Below, piece by piece: positions 51,208 to 59,500 of a DNA stretch of 64,000 nucleotides (positions are counted from its first letter, which is position 1; each line of letters opens with the position of its first letter). The stretch covers positions 29,224 through 93,223 of the forward strand of contig JAZRNY010000012.1 of the NCBI GenBank assembly GCA_045648445.1, in the 5' to 3' direction. This DNA comes from SIG607 sp045648445 (GTDB taxonomy: Bacteria; Bacillota; Clostridia; Oscillospirales; Acutalibacteraceae). A program made the translations under genes and the position numbers. The notes beneath the pieces were generated by a model. The model saw only the letters and a program-made list of their open reading frames with translations. It was not told the DNA's origin and ran no database searches.

Positions 51208-52418
51208 CGGTTACTATTGAAAAATGCAAAGCAAGTGGCGAAATAGTTGCTCCGGCATCAAAAAGTATGGCGCATAGAAATTTGCTTTGTGCTGCTTTAA
51301 GTGAAAACAGCGCTGTTTATAATCTTGAATATTCTGAAGATGTTCTTGCCACTTTGGATTGTTTGAAATCTTTGGGCGCAACCGTTAATATTAACGGTTC
51401 GACTGTAAACATAGGCGGATTAAATCCGCAAAACATAAGCAGTACAGTGCTCGACTGCCGAGAAAGTGGCAGTACTTTACGATTTATCCTTCCGTTATGC
51501 CTTATAAACGGAGAAGAATTTGTTTTAAAGGGAAAGGGCAGACTAATGCAACGACCAATGACAGTATATAGGGATTTGTGTCGTGAAAAGGGCGTTGAAT
51601 TCGAACAAACTGATCAATATATAAAAGTGAAAGGTTCGCTTAAAGGTGGCGTTTTTACAGTTGAAGGCGGTATAAGCAGTCAGTTTATATCTGGTCTTTT
51701 ATTTGCTTTGCCTTTATTAAAAGAAGACAGTGTGATAAACATTGTTGGTGAAATTCAAAGTCTTTCTTATCTTATGCTGACCTTTAAATGTCTTGAAGAG
51801 TTTGGAATTAAAGTTGATTATAACGATATAAGGAATATTAAAATTAGCGGCAATCAAAGTTACAAAAGTAAAAATGTCACGGTTGAGGGCGACTATTCGA
51901 ACGCTGCGTTTTTTGAAGCGTTAAATTACATGGGCTCAAGGGTTAAAGTTAATGGATTGAGTAGTGACAGCCTTCAGGGTGATCGAGTTTATAAGGAACT
52001 TTTTGAAAAAATCAAAAAAGATAATGCGGTTATATCGATTGCGGACTGTCCGGATTTAGCGCCTATACTTTTTGTAATGGCGGCAATAGGAAAGGGTGCG
52101 CTTTTTACCGATACGGCGCGTCTTAAAATTAAAGAGAGTGACAGAGCGACCGCTATGCAAGAAGAACTTGCTAAATTTGGCGTGAAAATGGAAGTTGAAG
52201 AAAATTTTGTAAAAGTGTATCCGTCAATAATTAAAACGCCTACCGAGTGTATTAACGGACATAACGATCATAGAATAGTAATGGCTACCGCTGTTCTTGC
52301 TACTAAAACGGGCGCAGTTATAAACGGGGCTGAGGCTGTAAAAAAAAGTCTTCCCGACTTTTTTGAACGTTTGGTTTCGTTGGGTGTAATAATTAACGAA
52401 AACAAGGTGAACATATAA
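51204..52418 (+). CDS. aroA: 5-enolpyruvylshikimate-3-phosphate synthase
   Basis: This 404-residue enzyme joins PEP to shikimate-3-phosphate. The start carries A-P-A-S-K-S-M-A-H-R, L-D-C-R-E-S-G-S-T-L-R-F near 86 is the PEP site, with G-R-L-M-Q-R-P-M near 117, and L-K-I-K-E-S-D-R near 315 and N-G-H-N-D-H-R near 354 are conserved. The alanine/glycine residue pattern at the PEP loop (E-S-G-S-T) resembles class II-like synthases rather than a clear class I N-A-G-T. It shares one base with the next start. Confidence 0.95.
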   Translation: MTVTIEKCKASGEIVAPASKSMAHRNLLCAALSENSAVYNLEYSEDVLATLDCLKSLGATVNINGSTVNIGGLNPQNISSTVLDCRESGSTLRFILPLCLINGEEFVLKGKGRLMQRPMTVYRDLCREKGVEFEQTDQYIKVKGSLKGGVFTVEGGISSQFISGLLFALPLLKEDSVINIVGEIQSLSYLMLTFKCLEEFGIKVDYNDIRNIKISGNQSYKSKNVTVEGDYSNAAFFEALNYMGSRVKVNGLSSDSLQGDRVYKELFEKIKKDNAVISIADCPDLAPILFVMAAIGKGALFTDTARLKIKESDRATAMQEELAKFGVKMEVEENFVKVYPSIIKTPTECINGHNDHRIVMATAVLATKTGAVINGAEAVKKSLPDFFERLVSLGVIINENKVNI

Positions 52419-53446
52419 TGTCTATGGAGTTTAAAAGAAAACTTCCCATCCCTATGGAAGTAAAGGAACAATATCCTGTAAGTGAAAAGGATAAAAAGAT
52501 TAAAGAGGAAAGAGATGCTGAAATTAAGCGTATCTTTACGGGAGAAAGCGATAAGTTTTTGCTTGTTATCGGTCCTTGTTCCGCCGATTATCCTGAAAGT
52601 GTATTGGAATATATAGAACGTCTCAGAAAAGTTCAGGACGAGGTTAAAGATAAGGTGTTTATTGTACCCAGAATTTATACCAATAAGCCAAGAACCACGG
52701 GAGCCGGATATAAAGGAATGCTTCATCAACCTGATCCCGATAAAAATCCTGATATGTTAAGCGGAATTATTGCTATAAGAAATTTGCATTTGAGAGCGCT
52801 TAAAGATTATTGTTTTACCAGTGCAGATGAAATGCTTTATCCATCAAATTACCGTTATCTTTCCGACCTAATTTCTTACGTTGCAGTAGGTGCCCGTTCT
52901 GTAGAAAATCAGGAACATAGACTAGTTTCAAGTGGCATAGAAGTTCCTGTTGGTATGAAGAATCCTACGGGCGGTGATTTAACTGTAATGATGAATGCTA
53001 TTTCTGCGGCTCAACAAAAGCACGTATTCCTATACAGAGGTTGGGAGGTAGAAAGTGACGGTAATCCGTTAGCGCACGCTATTTTAAGAGGCTATTCGGG
53101 ACAAAATGGCAGCAGTATTTCGAATTATCACTACGAAACGCTTTCTGAACTTTGCGAGTTATATCAAAAATCGGGTCTTCTTAATCCGTCTGTTATTATT
53201 GATACCAACCATGCAAATTCAGGTAAAAAATATGCTGAGCAACCAAGAATTGCCAAAGACGTAATTTACAGTTGCACTCATAACAATGAAATTAAAAAAC
53301 TGGTTAAGGGGCTTATGGTTGAAAGTTATCTTGAAGACGGAAGTCAAAAAATCGGCGACCACGTTTACGGAAAATCAATCACCGACCCTTGTATCGGATG
53401 GAAAAAGACTGAAAAACTTATTTATAATATTGCTGAAACAATATAA
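52418..53446 (+). CDS. aroF: 3-deoxy-7-phosphoheptulonate (DAHP) synthase, AroF/G/H type
   Basis: This 342-residue enzyme condenses PEP and erythrose-4-phosphate, step 1 of the pathway. I-G-P-C-S-A near 51, the R-I-Y-T-N-K-P-R-T-T segment near 86, G-A-R-S-V-E-N-Q-E-H-R near 160, G-M-K-N-P-T-G-G near 181 and D-T-N-H-A-N-S-G-K near 262 mark the class I alpha subtype, which is usually inhibited by an aromatic amino acid. The enzyme for the first step is placed last in the operon and is followed by a strong terminator. Confidence 0.96.
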   Translation: MSMEFKRKLPIPMEVKEQYPVSEKDKKIKEERDAEIKRIFTGESDKFLLVIGPCSADYPESVLEYIERLRKVQDEVKDKVFIVPRIYTNKPRTTGAGYKGMLHQPDPDKNPDMLSGIIAIRNLHLRALKDYCFTSADEMLYPSNYRYLSDLISYVAVGARSVENQEHRLVSSGIEVPVGMKNPTGGDLTVMMNAISAAQQKHVFLYRGWEVESDGNPLAHAILRGYSGQNGSSISNYHYETLSELCELYQKSGLLNPSVIIDTNHANSGKKYAEQPRIAKDVIYSCTHNNEIKKLVKGLMVESYLEDGSQKIGDHVYGKSITDPCIGWKKTEKLIYNIAETI

Positions 53447-53448
53447 TG

Positions 53449-53484
53449 AAAATGCTGAGAAGTTGAACTTCTCAGCATTTTTTA
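53449..53484. terminator. Bidirectional terminator after the aromatic operon
   Basis: AAAATGCTGAGAAGTT / AACTTCTCAGCATTTT is a 16-bp inverted repeat with TTTTT after it; the convergent esterase gene ends within it. Confidence 0.9.
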
Positions 53485-54225
53485 ATGTTTATTAATAAAT
53501 TCTAAAATTATTGGTTCGATTTGTCGTATGCCGTTTTTGTCAGGAATAATGGCAGAGCAGTGGGTTCCGTCAAACTCGGTTATGGTAACGTCACTGTTAG
53601 GAAGAAAACGTTTTAAAGAAGCGTAAAACAGTTTGTTTTCTTCGGGACGGCATATCATATCGTTGGTGTAATAGTCCATAAGCAAAGGACGAAGCGTTAA
53701 ATTTGGATTAACGTAATAAATAGGCGCCTTTTCATCTATGTATTGAATATTAGGATTAAGTCCCATTTCTTTGAGCACGTTAAAATGCGTGAATACCTGA
53801 GCACTATCGGAAATAAAACCGGCAATATCCGTTTCTTCATTTACACCAACGTTTTTAAGATATTCTTTGTTAAAGCAAAGCATCATAGTCAGGTATGCGC
53901 CTGCTGACGACCCGCCTACAAAAAGTTTGCCGTTGCCACCAAGTTCTTTTAATTTTTTTATGGTAAAAGCAACTGCGTTTGCGGCATCAACAATGAAGTC
54001 AGGGAATTTTGCGTTTGGGTACAGGCTGTAATCGGGCGCAACTACGGCTATACCTTCCTTTAAAAGTCCTATAGGAATATCTCCACCGTTTTTACTGCCA
54101 CTTGATATTCCACCGCCGTGAAACCATAAAATAGTTGAAAAATTTTCACAGTCGGGGATGTACATATCAAGTACACGGCTACTGTCGTTATCGTTTGTAT
54201 AAAATAAGTTGGAAAGTTCCTGCAT
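53482..54225 (-). CDS. Alpha/beta hydrolase (hormone-sensitive-lipase-like esterase)
   Basis: This 247-residue hydrolase has the oxyanion motif W-F-H-G-G-G near residue 34 and the nucleophile elbow V-G-G-S-S-A-G-A near 104, both typical of the HSL/BD-FAE esterase group. A catalytic His is likely in F-D-G-T-H near 221. No signal peptide, so it is cytoplasmic. The ATG overlaps the stop of the PQ-loop gene, so the two are one unit. Confidence 0.88.
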   Translation of the reverse strand: MQELSNLFYTNDNDSSRVLDMYIPDCENFSTILWFHGGGISSGSKNGGDIPIGLLKEGIAVVAPDYSLYPNAKFPDFIVDAANAVAFTIKKLKELGGNGKLFVGGSSAGAYLTMMLCFNKEYLKNVGVNEETDIAGFISDSAQVFTHFNVLKEMGLNPNIQYIDEKAPIYYVNPNLTLRPLLMDYYTNDMICRPEENKLFYASLKRFLPNSDVTITEFDGTHCSAIIPDKNGIRQIEPIILEFINKH

Positions 54226-54512
54226 TATTTTATATCGCCTTTCTTATCTAAAGATTTATTTCTAAAATAAAGAATAATATCTATTCCAACCATTATAAAG
54301 TTTAATATGTAAAAGAACAGTACGTACCATTTAAAACCGTTTTCGTTTACCAATTTTGAAGTAATACCGCATACATAACCAAATTCTATAAATAAAAGAA
54401 AAGCAAGACTTTTACCCTTGGCAGTACGTGCCTTATAGGATTTCATAACGTTTAATGGCCAAGAAAATCCAAAACTTACAATCATAAAAATTTCTAAAAT
54501 TTCTGCTAACAT
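54225..54512 (-). CDS. Small PQ-loop/SemiSWEET-like membrane protein
   Basis: This 95-residue protein has three hydrophobic segments. ATG 54512 is preceded by TGGAGG on the complement and is preferred over a start 33 bases upstream. S-W-P-L-N-V-M-K-S-Y followed by G-K-S-L-A-F is a PQ-loop-like motif with W-P in place of P-Q, as in some SemiSWEET sugar carriers. Transport function is plausible but unproven. Confidence 0.7.
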   Translation of the reverse strand: MLAEILEIFMIVSFGFSWPLNVMKSYKARTAKGKSLAFLLFIEFGYVCGITSKLVNENGFKWYVLFFYILNFIMVGIDIILYFRNKSLDKKGDIK

Positions 54513-54590
54513 AATATTTACCTCCAATAAATTTCTAAAAATCATTATATCATATATCTGATTTTAAATAAAGAGTATTTTGAAAATAAA

Positions 54591-54616
54591 ACAGAGCAAC
54601 CTTAAAGTTGCTCTGT
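54591..54616 (-). terminator. Terminator of the CBS-domain transporter gene
   Basis: ACAGAGCAAC-CTTAAA-GTTGCTCTGT is a perfect 10-bp stem with TTTTATTTTC following on the complement. Confidence 0.9.
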
Positions 54617-54620
54617 AAAA

Positions 54621-55937
54621 TTATGCTTCGATTTCTTCAACGATTCTATTTTCGGTATTTACTGAAATTTCATGTGTCATAAGGTCGTCTGCTTTAGTAA
54701 CCTTAATTACGATGCCTTCAATTTCAAAGGTGTCGCCCTCTTCAGGAATACCTTCTTTAAGCTGAGTCAGCCAACCGTTAACCGTCGCTGATTCAATATC
54801 TTCAGGTACGTTGAGTTCGAAATATTCAAAGAAAGAATCAAGTGAAGTTATACTCAAAACTGTGAAGTTGTGTTCATCAATTTGAGTGATTTCATCTATT
54901 GCTTCATCGCCTTCGTCCCAAATTTCACCAACTATTTCTTCAAGTATATCTTCCATAGTAACTATACCCGAAGCCTCGCCGTATTCGTTTACAACGATAA
55001 CTATATGGTTGTGGTCGGTTTGCATATCCTTAAACAAAGTATCAAGGTGTATGCTTTCGGGAACAAAAACAGGGGAATGAATAGCATCTACTAAATTGAA
55101 GCCTTTGTCTTTGCGGTGTAAAAGATATTCCTTGGTATATAAAACGCCTTCAATAGTATCAAGTTCGGTGCTGTATACGGGAATGCGTGAATAACCGTCG
55201 TTTTCTATAACCTCTAAAATTTCTTTGTCGGTTGAATCTACCGTAATGTAAGACACCGATTTTCTTGGGGTCATTACATCCTCAGCAGTCATTCTATCAA
55301 GTTTGAAAACGTTTTTAATGTATTCGATGTCGTCTTGATTTAGGGAACCTTCATCAGCACCCGCATCAAGCATAAGTACAATGTCTTCTTCGGAAACGGC
55401 TTCTTCCTTTTCGTGAGGGTCAATACCCAAAATACGAATAATACCGTTTGTTGTAATTGTTAATAACCAAACTATAGGACGTAAAATTGCGGTCAAAAAA
55501 GAAATTATACCGCAAAATCCTTGAGAAACTTTTTCTTTGTGGTGCATAGCAATTCTTTTTGGAACAAGTTCGCCAAGTACAAGAGTGAAAAAAGAAAGAA
55601 TAATTGTAATGATAACAACCGATGCATCTTCAACAAATTCTTCGTACGTTAATAATACGGGATATTTTTTTGTTAAAAAAAGCGTTAATCTTTCAGAAAA
55701 GTTGTCGGCAGCAAAAGCGGAACCTAAGAAACCGGCAAGGGTAATGCCTATTTGAATGGTAGAAAGAAAACGAGTAGGGTCTTCTATCATTTTAAGCATT
55801 TTTGCAGCTTTTTTGTCACCGTCTTCAGCTTGTGACTTAATTTTTTTCTCGTTAAGAGAAATTACCGCGATTTCAGTTGCGGCAAAAAAAGCGTTGAGTA
55901 AAATAAGAACCAACTGTAACAGTAGTTGTTTAAACAT
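54621..55937 (-). CDS. CNNM/HlyC-CorC family transporter (DUF21 plus CBS pair)
   Basis: This 438-residue protein has an N-terminal DUF21 membrane domain (residues 1-190, with N-A-F-F-A-A-T-E-I-A near 16 and L-G-E-L-V-P-K-R near 125), two CBS domains (about 210-330; E-D-V-M-T-P-R near 220) and a C-terminal CorC/HlyC domain (about 350-430). Family members are linked to Mg2+ or Co2+ efflux. A strong promoter and a structured leader of about 190 nt precede it, which suggests post-transcriptional control. Confidence 0.92.
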   Translation of the reverse strand: MFKQLLLQLVLILLNAFFAATEIAVISLNEKKIKSQAEDGDKKAAKMLKMIEDPTRFLSTIQIGITLAGFLGSAFAADNFSERLTLFLTKKYPVLLTYEEFVEDASVVIITIILSFFTLVLGELVPKRIAMHHKEKVSQGFCGIISFLTAILRPIVWLLTITTNGIIRILGIDPHEKEEAVSEEDIVLMLDAGADEGSLNQDDIEYIKNVFKLDRMTAEDVMTPRKSVSYITVDSTDKEILEVIENDGYSRIPVYSTELDTIEGVLYTKEYLLHRKDKGFNLVDAIHSPVFVPESIHLDTLFKDMQTDHNHIVIVVNEYGEASGIVTMEDILEEIVGEIWDEGDEAIDEITQIDEHNFTVLSITSLDSFFEYFELNVPEDIESATVNGWLTQLKEGIPEEGDTFEIEGIVIKVTKADDLMTHEISVNTENRIVEEIEA

Positions 55938-55944
55938 TGACTAA

Positions 55945-56129
55945 GAGTCCTCCATTATTTTTGAATGATATCTTTTTTAAATGACGTAAATTTCTAATTA
56001 CGATTATAGGCAACAAAGGATACTTTATAGCCTAAAGAGTTACATTCACACTGAAGTTTGATTAACTCAAAGCCAAAGCAACTACTTCGGGGTAGCGGAT
56101 CCACAAAACCAACTCCATTCTACATTAGT
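55945..56129 (-). ncRNA. Long structured leader RNA of the CNNM/CorC gene (unidentified)
   Basis: Between the promoter and the start codon lie about 190 nt without an ORF. On the complement, complementary segments include CTAC/GTAG (CCCGAA loop), GAGTTA/TAACTC enclosing a TTTGA/TCAAA element, and TAGGC/GCCTA enclosing AAAG/CTTT. No known riboswitch consensus (M-box, yybP-ykoY, NiCo) was recognised. The AGGAG ribosome site is at the end. Confidence 0.5.
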
Positions 56130-56135
56130 GGTAAT

Positions 56136-56164
56136 ATTATACTATATGATTGCAAAATAGTCAA
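56136..56164 (-). promoter_or_regulatory. Promoter of the CNNM/CorC leader
   Basis: On the complement TTGACT (56159-56164), 17 bp, TATAAT (56136-56141): near consensus. Confidence 0.75.
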
Positions 56165-56212
56165 GAAAATGTAATATAATCGGTAAAATATGTTAAACTT
56201 CAAAAAGGCTAT

Positions 56213-56240
56213 TTGCATTATTTTAAATTTGATGTATAAT
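56213..56240 (+). promoter_or_regulatory. Promoter of the FTR-like gene
   Basis: TTGCAT at 56213-56218 and TATAAT at 56235-56240 with a 16-bp spacer, divergent from the transporter promoter. Confidence 0.65.
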
Positions 56241-56274
56241 ATACTCATAAGTATAAATTAAGGATGGATGAAAT

Positions 56275-56475
56275 ATGGCTGTAATACTTAATCCTGATAA
56301 AGAAACGGTTAAACAAATTAAGGAAGCGTTAAAACAAAAGGATGGATATTGTCCTTGCAGAATACCTAAAACAGAAGAAAATAAGTGCATTTGCAAAGAA
56401 TTCAGAGAACAAATAGCCGATCCTGATTTCGAGGGTTTTTGCCACTGTATGTTATACTATAAATCGAAAGACTGA
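56275..56475 (+). CDS. Ferredoxin-thioredoxin reductase catalytic-chain-like mini-protein
   Basis: This 66-residue protein carries three C-x-C pairs: C-P-C near residue 26, C-I-C near 38 and C-H-C near 56. This is the C-P-C ... C-x-C ... C-H-C pattern of the 4Fe-4S catalytic beta chain of ferredoxin:thioredoxin reductase, but only about 60% of the usual length. It likely carries an Fe-S cluster next to a redox disulfide. Partners are not nearby. AAGGATG precedes the ATG. Confidence 0.8.
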   Translation: MAVILNPDKETVKQIKEALKQKDGYCPCRIPKTEENKCICKEFREQIADPDFEGFCHCMLYYKSKD

Positions 56476-56483
56476 TTTTTTAC

Positions 56484-56514
56484 AATATGTCCTCTTTTGG
56501 GGGCATATTTTTTA
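56484..56514 (+). terminator. Terminator after the FTR-like gene
   Basis: AATATGTCCTC / GGGGGCATATT forms an 11-bp stem with G-T pairs, followed by TTTTTTA. Confidence 0.8.
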
Positions 56515-56583
56515 TTGACAAAAACAACTGGTTAGTGCATCATTATAATGATTTACTATATTAAAATTACGTGGAGAATTTTT

Positions 56584-59500
56584 ATGGAAATTAAAACCGT
56601 TAAGAAAATTTTAAGTTTTGTTTTGTGCGTGTTGCTAATATGCAGCGTATGTATTGTACCTAACAATATAAGCGCGGATGCAGAAAATTATAAAATCAGA
56701 AAAACGTATGATTTCAGTAATGATAGCGGTACGCTGTATTCAGGTAAGGTTATGGGTGCTGATGGCGTTAACCGTCAAATTGCTCGTGCGTTTTTTAGCG
56801 GTGCAAATGATCAACTTGATATTTATAATAATCTTAAAAGTAATAAAGCAGGAACAAGCGGTTTCCTTTTTAACGACAGTGACGGGCTTTTTGAACTTCG
56901 TCCCGAAACAACTTATGTTGTAACCCTTAAAATTAAGGTTGTTTCTTCGCAAGTTTCGTTTAAATACAACAATTATACATATCCTACCGCAAGCCAAAAT
57001 ACCGTACTAAAACTTGCTTACGGTATGCCTGCTACGTATGCTGCAAATACTATTTCGGAAGACGGCGAAATAGGTATGGTTGCTAAGGTTGGTACTAATC
57101 AGAATACCTTTACTGCAACTCAAAACGGTACTGATAAAACCTATAACGTAGGTCAGTGGTATGATTTTACTTATGAGTTTACTACTCCTGCTACTTTCGG
57201 AAATAATGGCAACGTTTTAGGATTTTCTCTTAAATCCTTTAACGGCGTTCATATTTTGATAGATGACGTTAACGTTGAAAGAAAAAATTCTATAACAGTT
57301 GACCCTATGGGTGGAACTATCAGCAAAACAAGTTATTCTTTTAAAGTTGGCGAAAAAATTAATATTGAAAATCCTAAAATAAATAAATTCGGTTGTGATT
57401 TTGAAGGTTGGTATTATGATAAACAATATACAAAACCTTTTACCGATAAATATGCGACTGAAGAAAACGCTAATGTGAAATTATATGCAAAATGGAGTAC
57501 TATACGTTTTGGTTTTGAAGCGTATACACCCTGTCATCAAAGTTATGGTTTTGGCGAACATTTTTTTGATATAGTTGAATTGGATGATGCACCTCAGGGA
57601 AAAAATGTTGTTTATTATCATTATACCGAAGAATATTGGAGTCAAATTCGTTCAGGTAGCGAAGAAGAAGGTAACGCTGAGTATTATTCATCACGTCGCG
57701 CTTCTAGTGAAAATAATATTTCTTTAAAGAGAATTGATTCTAACAGCGATTACATAATTACATTTAAGTATAAAACGGTTGAGGGTTCAGGTGATATTTC
57801 GCTTGTGGCTTCAACGGGCGCGTACAACGTTTGGGTTTCCGGAACCTACAAAGCATACGAATCTACGAGATTAACCATAACAAGTGATAAACCGGGTGTA
57901 TGGCATCAGGCAAGAATTGCATTCACAACAGGAGATCTTGGTATTGTTGGCGGTGTGTCAACTGACCACGTAAGACTTATGATTTGCGCTGCATCACATA
58001 CCCATACTGAATTTTATATCGATGACGTTATGGTTGAAAAGGCTGTAGGTGAATCTACCGTCAAACTTGATGCTAACGGAGGAAACTTTAAAGATGGCTC
58101 AACTGTAAAGGAACAAAATGTCAGCATTGGTGAAAGTATGGACGTTTTGGAAGCACCTGTACGTTCTGACTATGAATTTGGCGGTTGGAGTTTTAATGAA
58201 AGCGGTACCGATGATGTAAAAACCAATAGCGTTGACAGTACTGTGTTTCGTAATACGTTATACGCAAAATGGACAAGTAATATGGGGTTTGAGGCGTATT
58301 ATTATGACCTTAATAGTCCCGATAGAGAAAATTATTTAAGTAAAGACGTCATTATTGACGAAAATGATGCTTACGAAGGAAATTACTGCGCGAAACTCAC
58401 TAATGTTTCGTCTAATAAACAGCACGTAATATCTTTAAACCCCATAAGTAATAAAACACGATATCTGATAAGTTTTTATTACAAAGTATCTAATGCAACA
58501 GCGCCGATTGACGTATGTTTTGCTACTATGAATATGAATATAAACAATAAGGATGAGGTTACTTATTATCCCGAAGTTTATACCATTACAACCGATGAAG
58601 CAGGAAATGAGTATATTGCCGGCGCATTGATTATAGAAACTGATTTTGCAGTGCAGGGCGCTGACCGTCTGGTATTACTTGTCGGTTCAAAAGAAAATTC
58701 CACTTATACGGTTAATTTCGATTCTATTACTGTTAATCAAATTCGTGATAACGAGGGTTTTGTTATTTTCTCAGATGCGACCGGAGGAAAGAGCGAAATT
58801 CAAATAGGTGTACTTGGAGAAAAGGCGAAACTTTTTATTCCGGATGCTGAAAACGGAAAATTTGCAGGATGGTTTAGCGATAGAGAGTTAACTACTATTT
58901 ATGATGGTAATGTAGTATATTCAAGAAATTTAAACCGCATTTACATGAAGACAGTTAAGGGTGAAGGCTTTGAAAACTTTAATGTTACTGATTCTAATAT
59001 GTCGGTTACCAACGATCCTTATGACGTGTCAAATAAATATCTTACTGTAAGCGGAAACTCATACTTTAAACTAGGAAATGTAATTTCAGGGAAAAAATAT
59101 GCAGTAGAATTCAAATATGATTTTGTTTCTTCAAGCGGAGACCTTTTAATATCGTCCGGTCAAACTGCCGTTAATTTATTGCAATCAGAAGTAGGTTACG
59201 GATGGCAGTTTGAAACAATGATTGTTATTGCCGATACCTCTGAACTTAATTTTAGTATTGCGTCTAATTCGGGTTCGAATTTTGAAATTAATATTGAGAA
59301 CGTTGTCTTTTATGAAATTGACGAAAGTTTTTCAGTAATTAACTTTGATCAAAAAGAAGGATACGGAAAGGATGTTGTTAGAGTAGGTGCTAAATACACA
59401 CCTATTAATATGCCTAAAGTCTCACCTAAAGGTGAAGAAGTATTTTATGGTTGGTGTTTTGATCAATCGTTAAAATCTCCTTTTAACGATTTGGAATATT

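Noticed and set aside
55945..56129. M-box, yybP-ykoY or NiCo riboswitch
   Set aside because: The conserved blocks of these families were looked for in the leader and not seen, so it was left unassigned.
56515..56549. TTGACA and TATAAT upstream of the giant GH16 gene as one promoter
   Set aside because: The two boxes are 23 bp apart, too far for a normal sigma-A promoter. The TATAAT at 56544-56549 may still be used with another upstream element, but this could not be supported.
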